Below, piece by piece: positions 1 through 4,908 of a stretch of DNA of 5,026 nt. The translations under genes were made by a program, and so were the position numbers. Position 1 is the first letter of the stretch; every line of letters begins with the position of its first letter. The DNA comes from Nitrosopumilaceae archaeon (lineage in GTDB: Archaea; Thermoproteota; Nitrososphaeria; Nitrososphaerales; Nitrosopumilaceae). Below the pieces are notes generated by a model, which had not been told where the DNA came from, ran no database searches, and was given only the letters and a program-made list of their open reading frames with translations. The stretch is from assembly GCA_007571225.1 (NCBI GenBank), contig RKRU01000142.1:1-5026 (forward strand), read 5' to 3'.

Positions 1-1
1 T

Positions 2-139
2 CAGGGACCACATTATGGCATCTGCAATGCTAACCAATGCGCATGGTGTGCGGGGCGCGTATTAAACTACTATGAATTAGAGTCTGTTGGCAACTGTACA
101 GGGCCAACATCAGACTGCAGGCCAACAGGGAGGAACTAG
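2..139 (+). CDS. Possible 3' end of an upstream Cys-rich protein (partial)
   Basis: One + strand frame is open from the window edge for 45 codons to a TAG at 137-139. The peptide has five cysteines, including a C-x4-C-x2-C cluster (ICNANQCAWC) near residues 8-16 and two more at about residues 32 and 39. Such Cys spacing could bind metal or form disulfides, but I do not recognise a family. The other two + frames close within about 65 bases. A 45-codon open run is not statistically strong, and the true start would lie outside the window, so this may be chance. Confidence 0.3.
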   Translation, partial: QGPHYGICNANQCAWCAGRVLNYYELESVGNCTGPTSDCRPTGRN

Positions 140-190
140 AAATCCCGTCTATCGCAGCCTGATCCTCTGTCACCCCCATCCCTTTTACAC

Positions 191-200
191 ATATTTTATG
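191..200 (+). promoter_or_regulatory. Candidate archaeal TATA-like element
   Basis: An A/T-only core (ATATTTTAT) lies in a less A/T-rich stretch after the possible upstream gene end and before the restriction-modification cassette. An archaeal TATA box would put transcription start roughly 25 bases downstream, near 222, which is inside the inverted repeat at 202-229. If it is real, the leader to the methyltransferase ATG would be long (about 280 nt). Weak evidence: short motif only. Confidence 0.2.
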
Positions 201-201
201 C

Positions 202-229
202 CTGTTACAAGTTTGGATACTGGTAACAG
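202..229. repeat. Inverted repeat CTGTTAC / GTAACAG
   Basis: A perfect 7-bp inverted repeat (202-208 and 223-229) surrounds a 14-base loop. A second short complementarity, TTTGG at 212-216 with CCAAA at 237-241, overlaps the loop, so two alternative hairpins could form. It lies just downstream of the TATA-like element, a position suited to an operator or a leader hairpin for the cassette that follows. No known regulator site was recognised. Confidence 0.35.
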
Positions 230-267
230 TCCCATACCAAAGATAATGTCATCTTAAACCCGTTGGA

Positions 268-504
268 GTGCGCGATTTGGAGAGAAAATACTCGCCCACA
301 AAATTCAACATAAGAACGATGGTTTTTTCCAACCGCTGCGAGTTGCTCCATTTTTTTAGTGTCCATCGGGGTACGAGGAATCCCACCCTTATTGATCTGT
401 TGCGGTTGTCTGCATGGTTCAAACCCACTACAAAATTCAACATAAGAGCGAAACTCTTATTGAAACCACAAGATATCGTCAAAAGAGGAAGTGCCATGAA
501 ATGA
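268..504 (+). CDS. Doubtful 78-aa basic ORF upstream of the methyltransferase
   Basis: A GTG-initiated frame of 78 codons ends with a TGA at 502-504 that overlaps the methyltransferase ATG at 501 in an ATGA arrangement, typical of translationally coupled genes. The product would be strongly basic (many Arg/Lys), and it holds the peptide TKFNIR twice, at about residues 11-16 and 55-60, because a DNA repeat recurs in phase. It shows no helix-turn-helix that would mark a controller (C) protein. Against it: the opposite strand is equally open over 249-497, there is no recognisable domain, and the repeats suggest non-coding DNA. I judge it more likely spurious than real. Confidence 0.22.
   Translation: MRDLERKYSPTKFNIRTMVFSNRCELLHFFSVHRGTRNPTLIDLLRLSAWFKPTTKFNIRAKLLLKPQDIVKRGSAMK
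298..319 (+). repeat. 22-bp direct repeat, copy 1
   Basis: ACAAAATTCAACATAAGA followed by ACGA. It matches the copy at 430-451 at 21 of 22 bases (one A/G difference). The two copies are 132 bp apart start to start, and weaker similarity continues outward (CCCAC before both copies). Confidence 0.7.
430..451 (+). repeat. 22-bp direct repeat, copy 2
   Basis: ACAAAATTCAACATAAGA followed by GCGA, the second copy of the repeat at 298-319. It lies about 50 bases before the methyltransferase start, so it could be a regulator-binding repeat or the scar of a local duplication. Its last ten bases (TAAGAGCGAA, 443-452) also occur at 2371-2380, just past the far end of the cassette, which may be chance. 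Confidence 0.7.
485..491 (+). promoter_or_regulatory. Purine-rich ribosome binding site candidate for the methyltransferase
   Basis: GAGGAAG lies about 9-12 bases before the ATG at 501. This supports initiation at 501 (or the next codon at 504) over the longer in-frame ATG at 414, whose extra 29 codons run through the DNA repeat and lie outside the conserved domain. Confidence 0.4.
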
Positions 505-1292
505 TGATACTAAAGAAGAAGCCAAGATCCCCTCTAAGATATGCGGGAGGAAAAACACGGGGCGTAACGGAGATATCCGGCCTTATTCCAGAGGATACAC
601 AGATCATCTATTCCCCGTTTTTTGGAGGTGGCTCAGTTGAGCTCGCATGCGCAAACAACGGAATCCTTGTTTATGGATATGACAACTTTAAGCCGCTTGT
701 GGAGTTCTGGCAGTGCTTGTTGTCGGACCCTGTCCGACTGGCCGAAATCATAGAACGGTACCATCCATTACCAAGGACAAAATTCTACGAGCTACAAAAA
801 TCACAGGGAGGGTTTGATTCAAAGTATGAGCGGGCCGCAGTCTTTTACGTGCTTAACCGTGCGTCGTTTTCAGGAACCACCATGTCGGGTGGCATGTCGC
901 CGAACCATCCAAGGTTTACCACATCCTCCATTGAAAGGATACGAAACTTTCAGATAAAAAATCTCCATGTGGAGCTTGCGGATTTTACAGAATCAATATT
1001 GAGGGCGGGACGGCACCTTCTATACCTTGATCCCCCGTACATGTTGGATCAGCGACTGTATGGAACTATGGGAGACCTACACAGCAATTTTGATCATGAG
1101 GGACTGGCAAAAACCCTCAGACGAAGGGGGAATTGGATCTTGTCCTATAACGATTCTGAGGAGATACACAAACTGTATGAAGGCTGTTCGTTTTACTATC
1201 CAAGATGGAAATATGGTATGTCAAATGACAAAAACTCGAGGGAGGTTCTGATTCTCAGCAATGATCTGGCAAAAGAAAATGGCCGTGCATAA
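501..1292 (+). CDS. D12-class (Dam-like) site-specific DNA methyltransferase, probable N6-adenine type
   Basis: The gene encodes 263 residues, a normal length for the D12/Dam family, which transfers methyl groups from S-adenosylmethionine to a base in a specific DNA site. Family motifs appear in order: the N-terminal PLRYAGGK segment (about 11-18, motif X), the SAM-binding loop SPFFGGGS (38-45; most relatives have Glu where Ser38 stands), the acidic residue in YGYDNF (about 58-63), the NRASFSG...SGG block (119-131), and the catalytic DPPY (177-180, bases 1029-1040). DPPY in this class usually means N6-adenine methylation. The ATG at 501 is preferred because the domain starts about ten residues later; an in-frame ATG at 414 would add an unconserved extension. 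The TAA stop (1290-1292) shares its last base with the ATG of the endonuclease gene, so this is a coupled restriction-modification operon. All motifs look intact, so the enzyme is probably active. The exact target site cannot be read from the sequence. Confidence 0.93.
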   Translation: MMILKKKPRSPLRYAGGKTRGVTEISGLIPEDTQIIYSPFFGGGSVELACANNGILVYGYDNFKPLVEFWQCLLSDPVRLAEIIERYHPLPRTKFYELQKSQGGFDSKYERAAVFYVLNRASFSGTTMSGGMSPNHPRFTTSSIERIRNFQIKNLHVELADFTESILRAGRHLLYLDPPYMLDQRLYGTMGDLHSNFDHEGLAKTLRRRGNWILSYNDSEEIHKLYEGCSFYYPRWKYGMSNDKNSREVLILSNDLAKENGRA

Positions 1293-1717
1293 TGGTCGTC
1301 CAGACAACATCGGGTAAGGCTTTTGAGTATGCCTTGCTGACTGCGGCGTACAAGAAAATACACCCCCCCAGCAACAGTATGCAAAAAGTCACAATTCAAA
1401 GAGATGGCATTTACCATGTGGCAAAAGACGCCTTTGAATCCTGCTCTGATACGGAGCAGGAAAAATACGCCAAAGCCGCAAGCGCTGCCATAAGGCATAT
1501 TGCAACACTTGAGCCGCGCCTAGGGAATCCGGTTGCCGCTGATGGGGAACTAGTACTAGCGTTACAATCAGACCAGAGGGGGGCAGATGGTGATATCAGG
1601 GATGTTCTGGTTGTGGGGACTGCCAGTGGTTGGGAGGTGGGGTTTTCTGCAAAAAACGAAAACAATGCAGTAAAGCATTCTAGACTGTCTGACCAGATTG
1701 ATTTTGGTGAAAAATGA
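1292..1717 (+). CDS. N-terminal fragment of the HaeIII-like endonuclease (141 aa)
   Basis: This is what ordinary translation would make: the 141 residues before the TGA. It holds the probable catalytic core (GDIRD, GWEVGFSAK, VKHSRLS) but lacks the conserved C-terminal half, so it is unlikely to cut DNA alone. The family, as I recall it, has KHNH after the serine of the FSAK block where this protein reads KNEN (121-124), possibly a second sign of relaxed constraint. Confidence 0.6.
   Translation: MVVQTTSGKAFEYALLTAAYKKIHPPSNSMQKVTIQRDGIYHVAKDAFESCSDTEQEKYAKAASAAIRHIATLEPRLGNPVAADGELVLALQSDQRGADGDIRDVLVVGTASGWEVGFSAKNENNAVKHSRLSDQIDFGEK
1715..1717 (+). other. In-frame TGA at a conserved Trp position
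   Basis: The TGA follows DFGEK and precedes LGLNCSQEY in the same frame (from the start at 1292 to the downstream ATG at 1745 is exactly 151 codons). Relatives read DFGKKW followed by a short link to CS. It sits after a run of five A (1710-1714), but a slip there would not restore both sides, since both are already in one frame. Confidence 0.9.
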
Positions 1718-1744
1718 CTTGGCTTAAACTGCTCACAGGAATAC

Positions 1745-2263
1745 ATGGCCTCGGTGGGTAGAATTTTTGGAAGCATAAGAATATTGATGGATGAGAACCG
1801 AAAAAGGGGACATGTTTTGCTGTGGAGGGAGATACCGGACAAGGCAGAGACATTCTACATCCCTCTACTTGACTCGTTTGAGGATGAGATTTGCAGGCTG
1901 GTTTCAAAAAGCAGGAACGTACCATCACTGCTGCTAGAATACCTGCTGGGAAAGAATGACTTTTACAAGATAATAAAGTACAACAAAAAGGTCACCATTC
2001 AAGGGTACAATCTGCATGAGACACTCAACATGCCCTCGAATTCCATCAATGCACAAAACAGGGTGTCCAGATTGAAATTTCCCACCAGAATAATCGAGGT
2101 TCGGCGGCAGGGCAACAACAAGACGATAATTACATTTGACAACGGGTGGCAAATATCGTTCCGAATACACAACGCAAGCTCAAAGGCGGAGCCTTCTTTG
2201 AAGTTTGATGTGCGGCTAGAGGGGGTACCTCCGTCACTTTATTCCCATAATGAGTCGTGGTAA
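1745..2263 (+). CDS. C-terminal fragment of the HaeIII-like endonuclease (172 aa)
   Basis: After the TGA the first ATG in frame is at 1745, giving 172 residues with the well-kept C-terminal blocks of the family: FYIPLLDSFEDEICRL, EYLLGKNDFYKIIKYN, GYNLHETLN and the RIHNASSKAEPSLKFDV block near the end. AGGA at 1737-1740 lies only four bases before the ATG, too close for a good ribosome site. The conserved LGLNCSQEY block lies upstream of this ATG, so it is an artificial start. The fragment could only matter if made separately and paired with the first half, for which there is no evidence. Confidence 0.55.
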   Translation: MASVGRIFGSIRILMDENRKRGHVLLWREIPDKAETFYIPLLDSFEDEICRLVSKSRNVPSLLLEYLLGKNDFYKIIKYNKKVTIQGYNLHETLNMPSNSINAQNRVSRLKFPTRIIEVRRQGNNKTIITFDNGWQISFRIHNASSKAEPSLKFDVRLEGVPPSLYSHNESW

Positions 2264-2278
2264 AAGCTGTCTCAGCCG
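2261..2278 (+). repeat. Imperfect direct repeat, copy 1 (contains the endonuclease stop codon)
   Basis: TAAAAGCTGTCTCAGCCG starts with the TAA stop of the endonuclease frame. A near copy occurs at 2402-2420 (TAAAAGCTGT, then ATG, then CAGCCG), 141 bp away. The shared parts are the first ten bases and the final CAGCCG. Confidence 0.55.
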
Positions 2279-2305
2279 TTATTACATGCGGACCCTGTAG
2301 TTCCC

Positions 2306-2403
2306 TACATTAGTGAGAGATAAAAATTAACAATTAGAAAACCCATTTCGTGGCTTCCAATGCCGACTAGTAAGAGCGAATGTTTACTTCGGTTACTAAT
2401 GTA
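2306..2403. repeat. 9-bp inverted repeat with inner hairpin in the convergent intergenic region
   Basis: TACATTAGT (2306-2314) and ACTAATGTA (2395-2403) are perfect inverted copies enclosing 80 bases. Nested in the right half is a hairpin: TAGTAA (2368-2373) with TTACTA (2393-2398), then CGAA (2377-2380) with TTCG (2388-2391), around a 7-base loop. The right arm overlaps the second direct-repeat copy. This could be a bidirectional terminator for the two converging units or the end of a small inserted element. The remainder of 2264-2493 holds no gene that I can support. Confidence 0.4.
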
Positions 2404-2420
2404 AAAGCTGTATGCAGCCG
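2402..2420 (+). repeat. Imperfect direct repeat, copy 2
   Basis: TAAAAGCTGTATGCAGCCG, the partner of the repeat at 2261-2278. Its first two bases are also the end of the inverted repeat arm at 2395-2403. Confidence 0.55.
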
Positions 2421-2448
2421 GACTTGATGCCTGATATTACGGTTCTGT

Positions 2449-2459
2449 CAAAAAGAGGT
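2449..2459 (-). terminator. Candidate T-rich terminator for the biotin operon
   Basis: On the minus strand, CCTCTTTTTGA with a run of five T lies about 35 bases after the bioF stop. Archaeal transcription often ends at such U-rich tracts without a strong hairpin. Weak: one short tract only. Confidence 0.3.
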
Positions 2460-2493
2460 GCGTCTGCATACATTCTCGATTCTGTTGTGATAC

Positions 2494-3744
2494 TCATATG
2501 CTTCCCACGCCCTCAAATGCGCGTCCGATATTCTGTATGTCTCTTTCAGAGAGCCATGCAGTTGCCACTATCCGTAGCCTTGCCTCCCCCCGCGGAACGG
2601 TCGGATACCGTATGGGAAGTGCATATATGCCTGATTTGTACAGTTTTTTTGCTAGTCTCACTGCGCACTCCTCGCTCTTTATCATTATGGGCATGATGTG
2701 CGTTTTTGATGCAGTTGCATATCCCGCCCTGCCAAGCGCGTCTCTGAGAAGCCTTGTGTTGTCTGCAAGTCTCTTTTTGCGGCTCATCCGTATTCCGGCC
2801 GAACGTATGCGCACGAGCGCGTGTTCTGCCAGTATGGGTGGGGGTGCAGATGTGTATATGAATGACCGCGACTGATTTATGCACAGGTCAATCACTGATC
2901 TGTCTGATGCCACGTACCCACCAAATGAGCCCAGCCCCTTGCTTAGGCTGCTCGTATATACGTGCACCCCGTTCCCTGACGAATCTGTGAGGCCCAAGTG
3001 TTGTGGGGTCCCCCTACCGTCGTCGCCCATCACAAAGTCCCCATGTGCATCGTCAACTACCAAAATGGAGCCGGTCTTTGATGCAACGTCGGCGATCCGT
3101 CCCAGTGGAGGTACATCCCCGTCCATGCTAAAGACCCCCTCTGTTATGATTATTTTATTGCCGCAGCCATCCGGTATCTTCAACTCCAGATCGCCGGGAT
3201 CATTGTGTCTGTACGTTATAGTATCGGCCCCCCTTGCCAGCCTGCACCCATCTATTATGCTTGCGTGGTTAAGCTCGTCGCTGAGTATTACGTCGTTTTT
3301 GCCTGCCAGTACGGGCAGGATGCCTGTGTTTGCCATGTATCCAGTCGGATACAGCAGCGCCGATTCGTAGGACTTGTGTGCGGCCAGCTCCTCCTCAAGG
3401 TTCATGTGTGCCGTGTCGCTGCCTGCAAGCAGCCTAGAGCTTGCTTGAAACTGGGCATCCATATCACAATTACAATTACAATCACAATCATCATTATCGT
3501 TATGTTCTTTCATGTTTGTGGAGCCGTCAGGCGGCAGGGGGGATGCGCCCAGTCCAAGATAGTCATTTGAGCACAAATTGATCAGCTTGTGGCCGTCAAT
3601 TGTAATGTATGCGCCGCTGACGCGTCCATACCTTATGGTACGGTGCAGGCCGGACCCTGCAATACTTTTTATCCTTTTTGTCGTATATGACAGCGGGCCT
3701 ACAGCATGTGTGTCGTACGGTGTAGGCTGCGCACGTACCTCCAT
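2494..3744 (-). CDS. bioF: 8-amino-7-oxononanoate synthase (BioF), PLP-dependent
   Basis: BioF condenses pimeloyl-CoA or pimeloyl-ACP with L-alanine, releasing CO2, to form 8-amino-7-oxononanoate, the first committed step of biotin ring building in the cytosol. From the ATG at 3744 it has 416 residues against about 385 in typical enzymes. Motifs: CSNDYLGL (58-65), SSRLLAG (102-108), TGYMAN, NHASIIDG, ITEGVFSMDGD, VDDAHG and SSLSKGLGSFGG with the PLP lysine at about 269, then RYPTVPRGEARLR near the C-terminus. The whole fold type I core is present. Oddities: a hexanucleotide-repeat insert encoding CDCNCNC (about 88-94), and -SSR- where bacterial enzymes have Gly-rich GSGG, which I associate with thaumarchaeal BioF. 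A longer version from TTG at 3834 would add 30 low-complexity residues and overlap bioB by 35 bases; I prefer 3744, though no good ribosome site precedes it. bioB lies just upstream in the same operon. Confidence 0.93.
   Translation of the reverse strand: MEVRAQPTPYDTHAVGPLSYTTKRIKSIAGSGLHRTIRYGRVSGAYITIDGHKLINLCSNDYLGLGASPLPPDGSTNMKEHNDNDDCDCNCNCDMDAQFQASSRLLAGSDTAHMNLEEELAAHKSYESALLYPTGYMANTGILPVLAGKNDVILSDELNHASIIDGCRLARGADTITYRHNDPGDLELKIPDGCGNKIIITEGVFSMDGDVPPLGRIADVASKTGSILVVDDAHGDFVMGDDGRGTPQHLGLTDSSGNGVHVYTSSLSKGLGSFGGYVASDRSVIDLCINQSRSFIYTSAPPPILAEHALVRIRSAGIRMSRKKRLADNTRLLRDALGRAGYATASKTHIMPIMIKSEECAVRLAKKLYKSGIYALPIRYPTVPRGEARLRIVATAWLSERDIQNIGRAFEGVGSI
3457..3501 (-). repeat. Hexanucleotide microsatellite inside bioF
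   Basis: Four head-to-tail units of T(C/T)ACAA occupy 3464-3487 on the + strand, with degenerate continuation to about 3499. On the coding strand this reads alternating TGT with AAT or GAT, giving alternating Cys and Asn/Asp. The unit length of six keeps the frame, so copy number can change without breaking bioF. Confidence 0.8.
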
Positions 3745-3799
3745 GTTTGATGGCGTCTCTGGGGTGGACTGCTGTACCCCTCTGTCCCAAATTCTATTC

Positions 3800-4837
3800 T
3801 CATTGTTGTCGCTGCCGCTGCCGCTGCCGCCCAAGGTTTACCCTTCCTATCAAAAGCTGGTCTTCTCGTGCGCTGTTTCCGCTGGTGGTAAGGTATCCGC
3901 CCGTGATTATTCCGTTTGCCCCCCCGGCCAACAACTGCTGTCCGTCGTCGTCAAGTATGGCCTCCCTGCCTCCAGAGATCTTTATGATCGAGCCGGGCAG
4001 CAAAAACCTCAGCACCGCAAACATGCGCACAATCTCCGAGTCTGGCAGCCTAGTCTGCAGGGCAAGTGGTGTGCCCAGCACGGGCACGAGCAGGTTTATG
4101 GTGACCTCCTCTGGACGTATTCGTGCAAGCTCCAGTGCAAGCTCGAGTCTCTGCTTGCGCGTCTCCCCGAGCCCTATTATGCCCCCTGTGCACAACTCCA
4201 GTCCCGCCCTGCGAGCGGTCCGTAGTGTGTCCAACCTGTCTTGGTACGTGTGGGTGGTACATATCTCAGAAAACTTTGACCTGGCCGTCTCAAGGTTGTG
4301 GTTGTACCTTCTGACGCCCAGCTCCTTTAGGGCGGCTGCCTGTCCGTACGTCAGAAATCCTAGGCTGCACTCTATTGCTATGCCGACCTCTTGGTTTATC
4401 ATGCGTATTATATCACAGACCTTCTCAAAGTTCTGCTGCGAGGGTTCGCGCCATGCGGCGACTAGACAGTACGAGTCAGCCCCCTCGCGCTTGGCCCTAC
4501 TTGCTGCTGCCACCACCTCTTCTGGAGGCGGCAGGGCATATGTCTCTATGCCGGTATTAAATAGCGCCGACTGGGCGCAGAACGTACAGTCCTCGCTACA
4601 TGCGTTCTTCTTTATGTTGGCAAGCTGCTCCACATCCACTGCATCACCGTTGAACCTGTGTGTTATCACGTTTGCAGCATCTGCCAGCTCGTACAGCGAG
4701 TCGTCTGGGAGATCAAACAACATGGATGCATCATCATATGTGATGCCCGACCCGTCAAGCACGCTGTCCAGACAGTCAGATATAGTGTGGTTCATGCCGA
4801 CAGGAGAATTCACAGTGGTTTTGTACCTGCACCTCAT
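3800..4837 (-). CDS. bioB: Biotin synthase (BioB), radical SAM iron-sulfur enzyme
   Basis: BioB inserts sulfur into dethiobiotin to make biotin, the last step of the pathway. The 345-residue frame has the radical SAM triad C-x3-C-x2-C at Cys80, 84 and 87 (NACSEDCTFCAQS), which holds the [4Fe-4S] cluster. Cys124 (SYCLVAAW), Cys157 (IECSLG) and Cys216 (LCTGG) match the three Cys ligands of the [2Fe-2S] sulfur donor. YNHNLET (178-184), GGIIGLGET (218-226) and the GYLTTSGN block are further signatures. The fourth ligand, Arg260 in E. coli, aligns with Lys286 (IIKISGGRE). The ATG at 4837 gives a 14-residue lead (MRCRYKTTVNSPVG) that is unlike the family; the ATG at 4795 fits the usual N-terminus better. 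The C-terminus ends in an Arg-Gln repeat made by a GCTGCC microsatellite. bioF follows on the same strand, so the two are probably cotranscribed; bioA and bioD are not in the window. Confidence 0.95.
   Translation of the reverse strand: MRCRYKTTVNSPVGMNHTISDCLDSVLDGSGITYDDASMLFDLPDDSLYELADAANVITHRFNGDAVDVEQLANIKKNACSEDCTFCAQSALFNTGIETYALPPPEEVVAAASRAKREGADSYCLVAAWREPSQQNFEKVCDIIRMINQEVGIAIECSLGFLTYGQAAALKELGVRRYNHNLETARSKFSEICTTHTYQDRLDTLRTARRAGLELCTGGIIGLGETRKQRLELALELARIRPEEVTINLLVPVLGTPLALQTRLPDSEIVRMFAVLRFLLPGSIIKISGGREAILDDDGQQLLAGGANGIITGGYLTTSGNSAREDQLLIGRVNLGRQRQRQRQQ
3811..3828. repeat. GCTGCC hexanucleotide microsatellite at the bioB/bioF junction
   Basis: Three perfect GCTGCC units, flanked by partial ones, encode the RQRQRQ tail of BioB. 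In the alternative TTG-started bioF frame the same bases would encode Gly-Ser repeats. Conserved BioB sequence ends before it, so the tail is likely dispensable. Confidence 0.75.
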
Positions 4838-4901
4838 ATAACACTTGACGGTCCCCGCGTGTATGACTTTGCTTGTTCCTTATGTGGATCCATCAATCTT
4901 G

Positions 4902-4908
4902 TTATATG
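4902..4908 (-). promoter_or_regulatory. Candidate TATA box for the bioB-bioF operon
   Basis: The minus strand reads CATATAA preceded by purine-rich GAGGA, resembling an archaeal BRE plus TATA box. Transcription would begin about 25 bases on, near 4878, leaving a leader of about 40 bases to the ATG at 4837 or about 83 to 4795. No biotin-operator palindrome was noticed. The rest of 4838-5026 shows no supportable gene; it has T-rich (4966-4973) and G-rich (5014-5023) runs. Confidence 0.3.

Larger units (their letters stand above)
1292..2263 (+). pseudogene. HaeIII-family type II restriction endonuclease interrupted by one in-frame TGA
   Basis: Read through the TGA at 1715-1717, this frame gives 323 residues, about the full length of the HaeIII family, which cuts DNA at a short specific site. 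Recognisable blocks from memory of the family: N-terminal GKAFEYAL (8-15), GDIRDVLV (100-107), GWEVGFSAK (113-121), VKHSRLS (127-133), IDFGEK (136-141), then the stop at codon 142, LGLNCSQEY (143-151) directly after it, EYLLGKNDFYKIIKYN and a FRIHNASSKAEPSLKFDV block (about 290-307). Asp104, Glu115 and Lys121 could be a PD-(D/E)XK-like catalytic set; this is inferred. The family has Trp at codon 142, so TGG became TGA. No other stop or frameshift is seen and other Trp codons are TGG. Either a recently inactivated nuclease, a readthrough gene, or a sequence error. It starts within the methyltransferase stop codon. Confidence 0.85.

Noticed and set aside
361..440. Possible tRNA from the GGTTCAAACCC stretch near 417-427
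   Set aside because: The bases around the T-loop-like motif do not pair into a five-base stem (GCATG against CCCAC), and no acceptor or anticodon stem was found upstream.
298..451. CRISPR array
   Set aside because: Only two repeat copies with a spacing of about 110 bases between them, unlike the short regular spacers of CRISPR.
249..497. 82-codon frame on the minus strand
   Set aside because: No recognisable domain or ribosome site; it mirrors the repeat-bearing + strand frame and would be antisense to the promoter side of the methyltransferase.
414..500. Longer methyltransferase start at ATG 414
   Set aside because: The extra 29 residues run through the 22-bp repeat and lie outside the conserved domain; the purine-rich site at 485-491 favours 501.
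1715..1717. Selenocysteine or a reassigned genetic code at the TGA
   Set aside because: The aligned family residue is Trp, not Cys; no selenocysteine insertion hairpin was seen; neighbouring genes use TGG for Trp and TGA as a stop (bioB, bioF).
1710..1744. Frameshift as the cause of the broken nuclease
   Set aside because: Both conserved halves are in the same frame (1292 and 1745 differ by a multiple of three), so a single base substitution explains the break better than an indel in the A-run.
3578..4225. Other + strand frames opposite bioF and bioB
   Set aside because: They cross the two clearly identified biotin genes and show no domain of their own.
3747..4841. Long + strand frame opposite bioB (364 codons)
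   Set aside because: Its translation is low-complexity Ser/Ala/Pro-rich and it is a shadow of bioB, whose family motifs are unmistakable.
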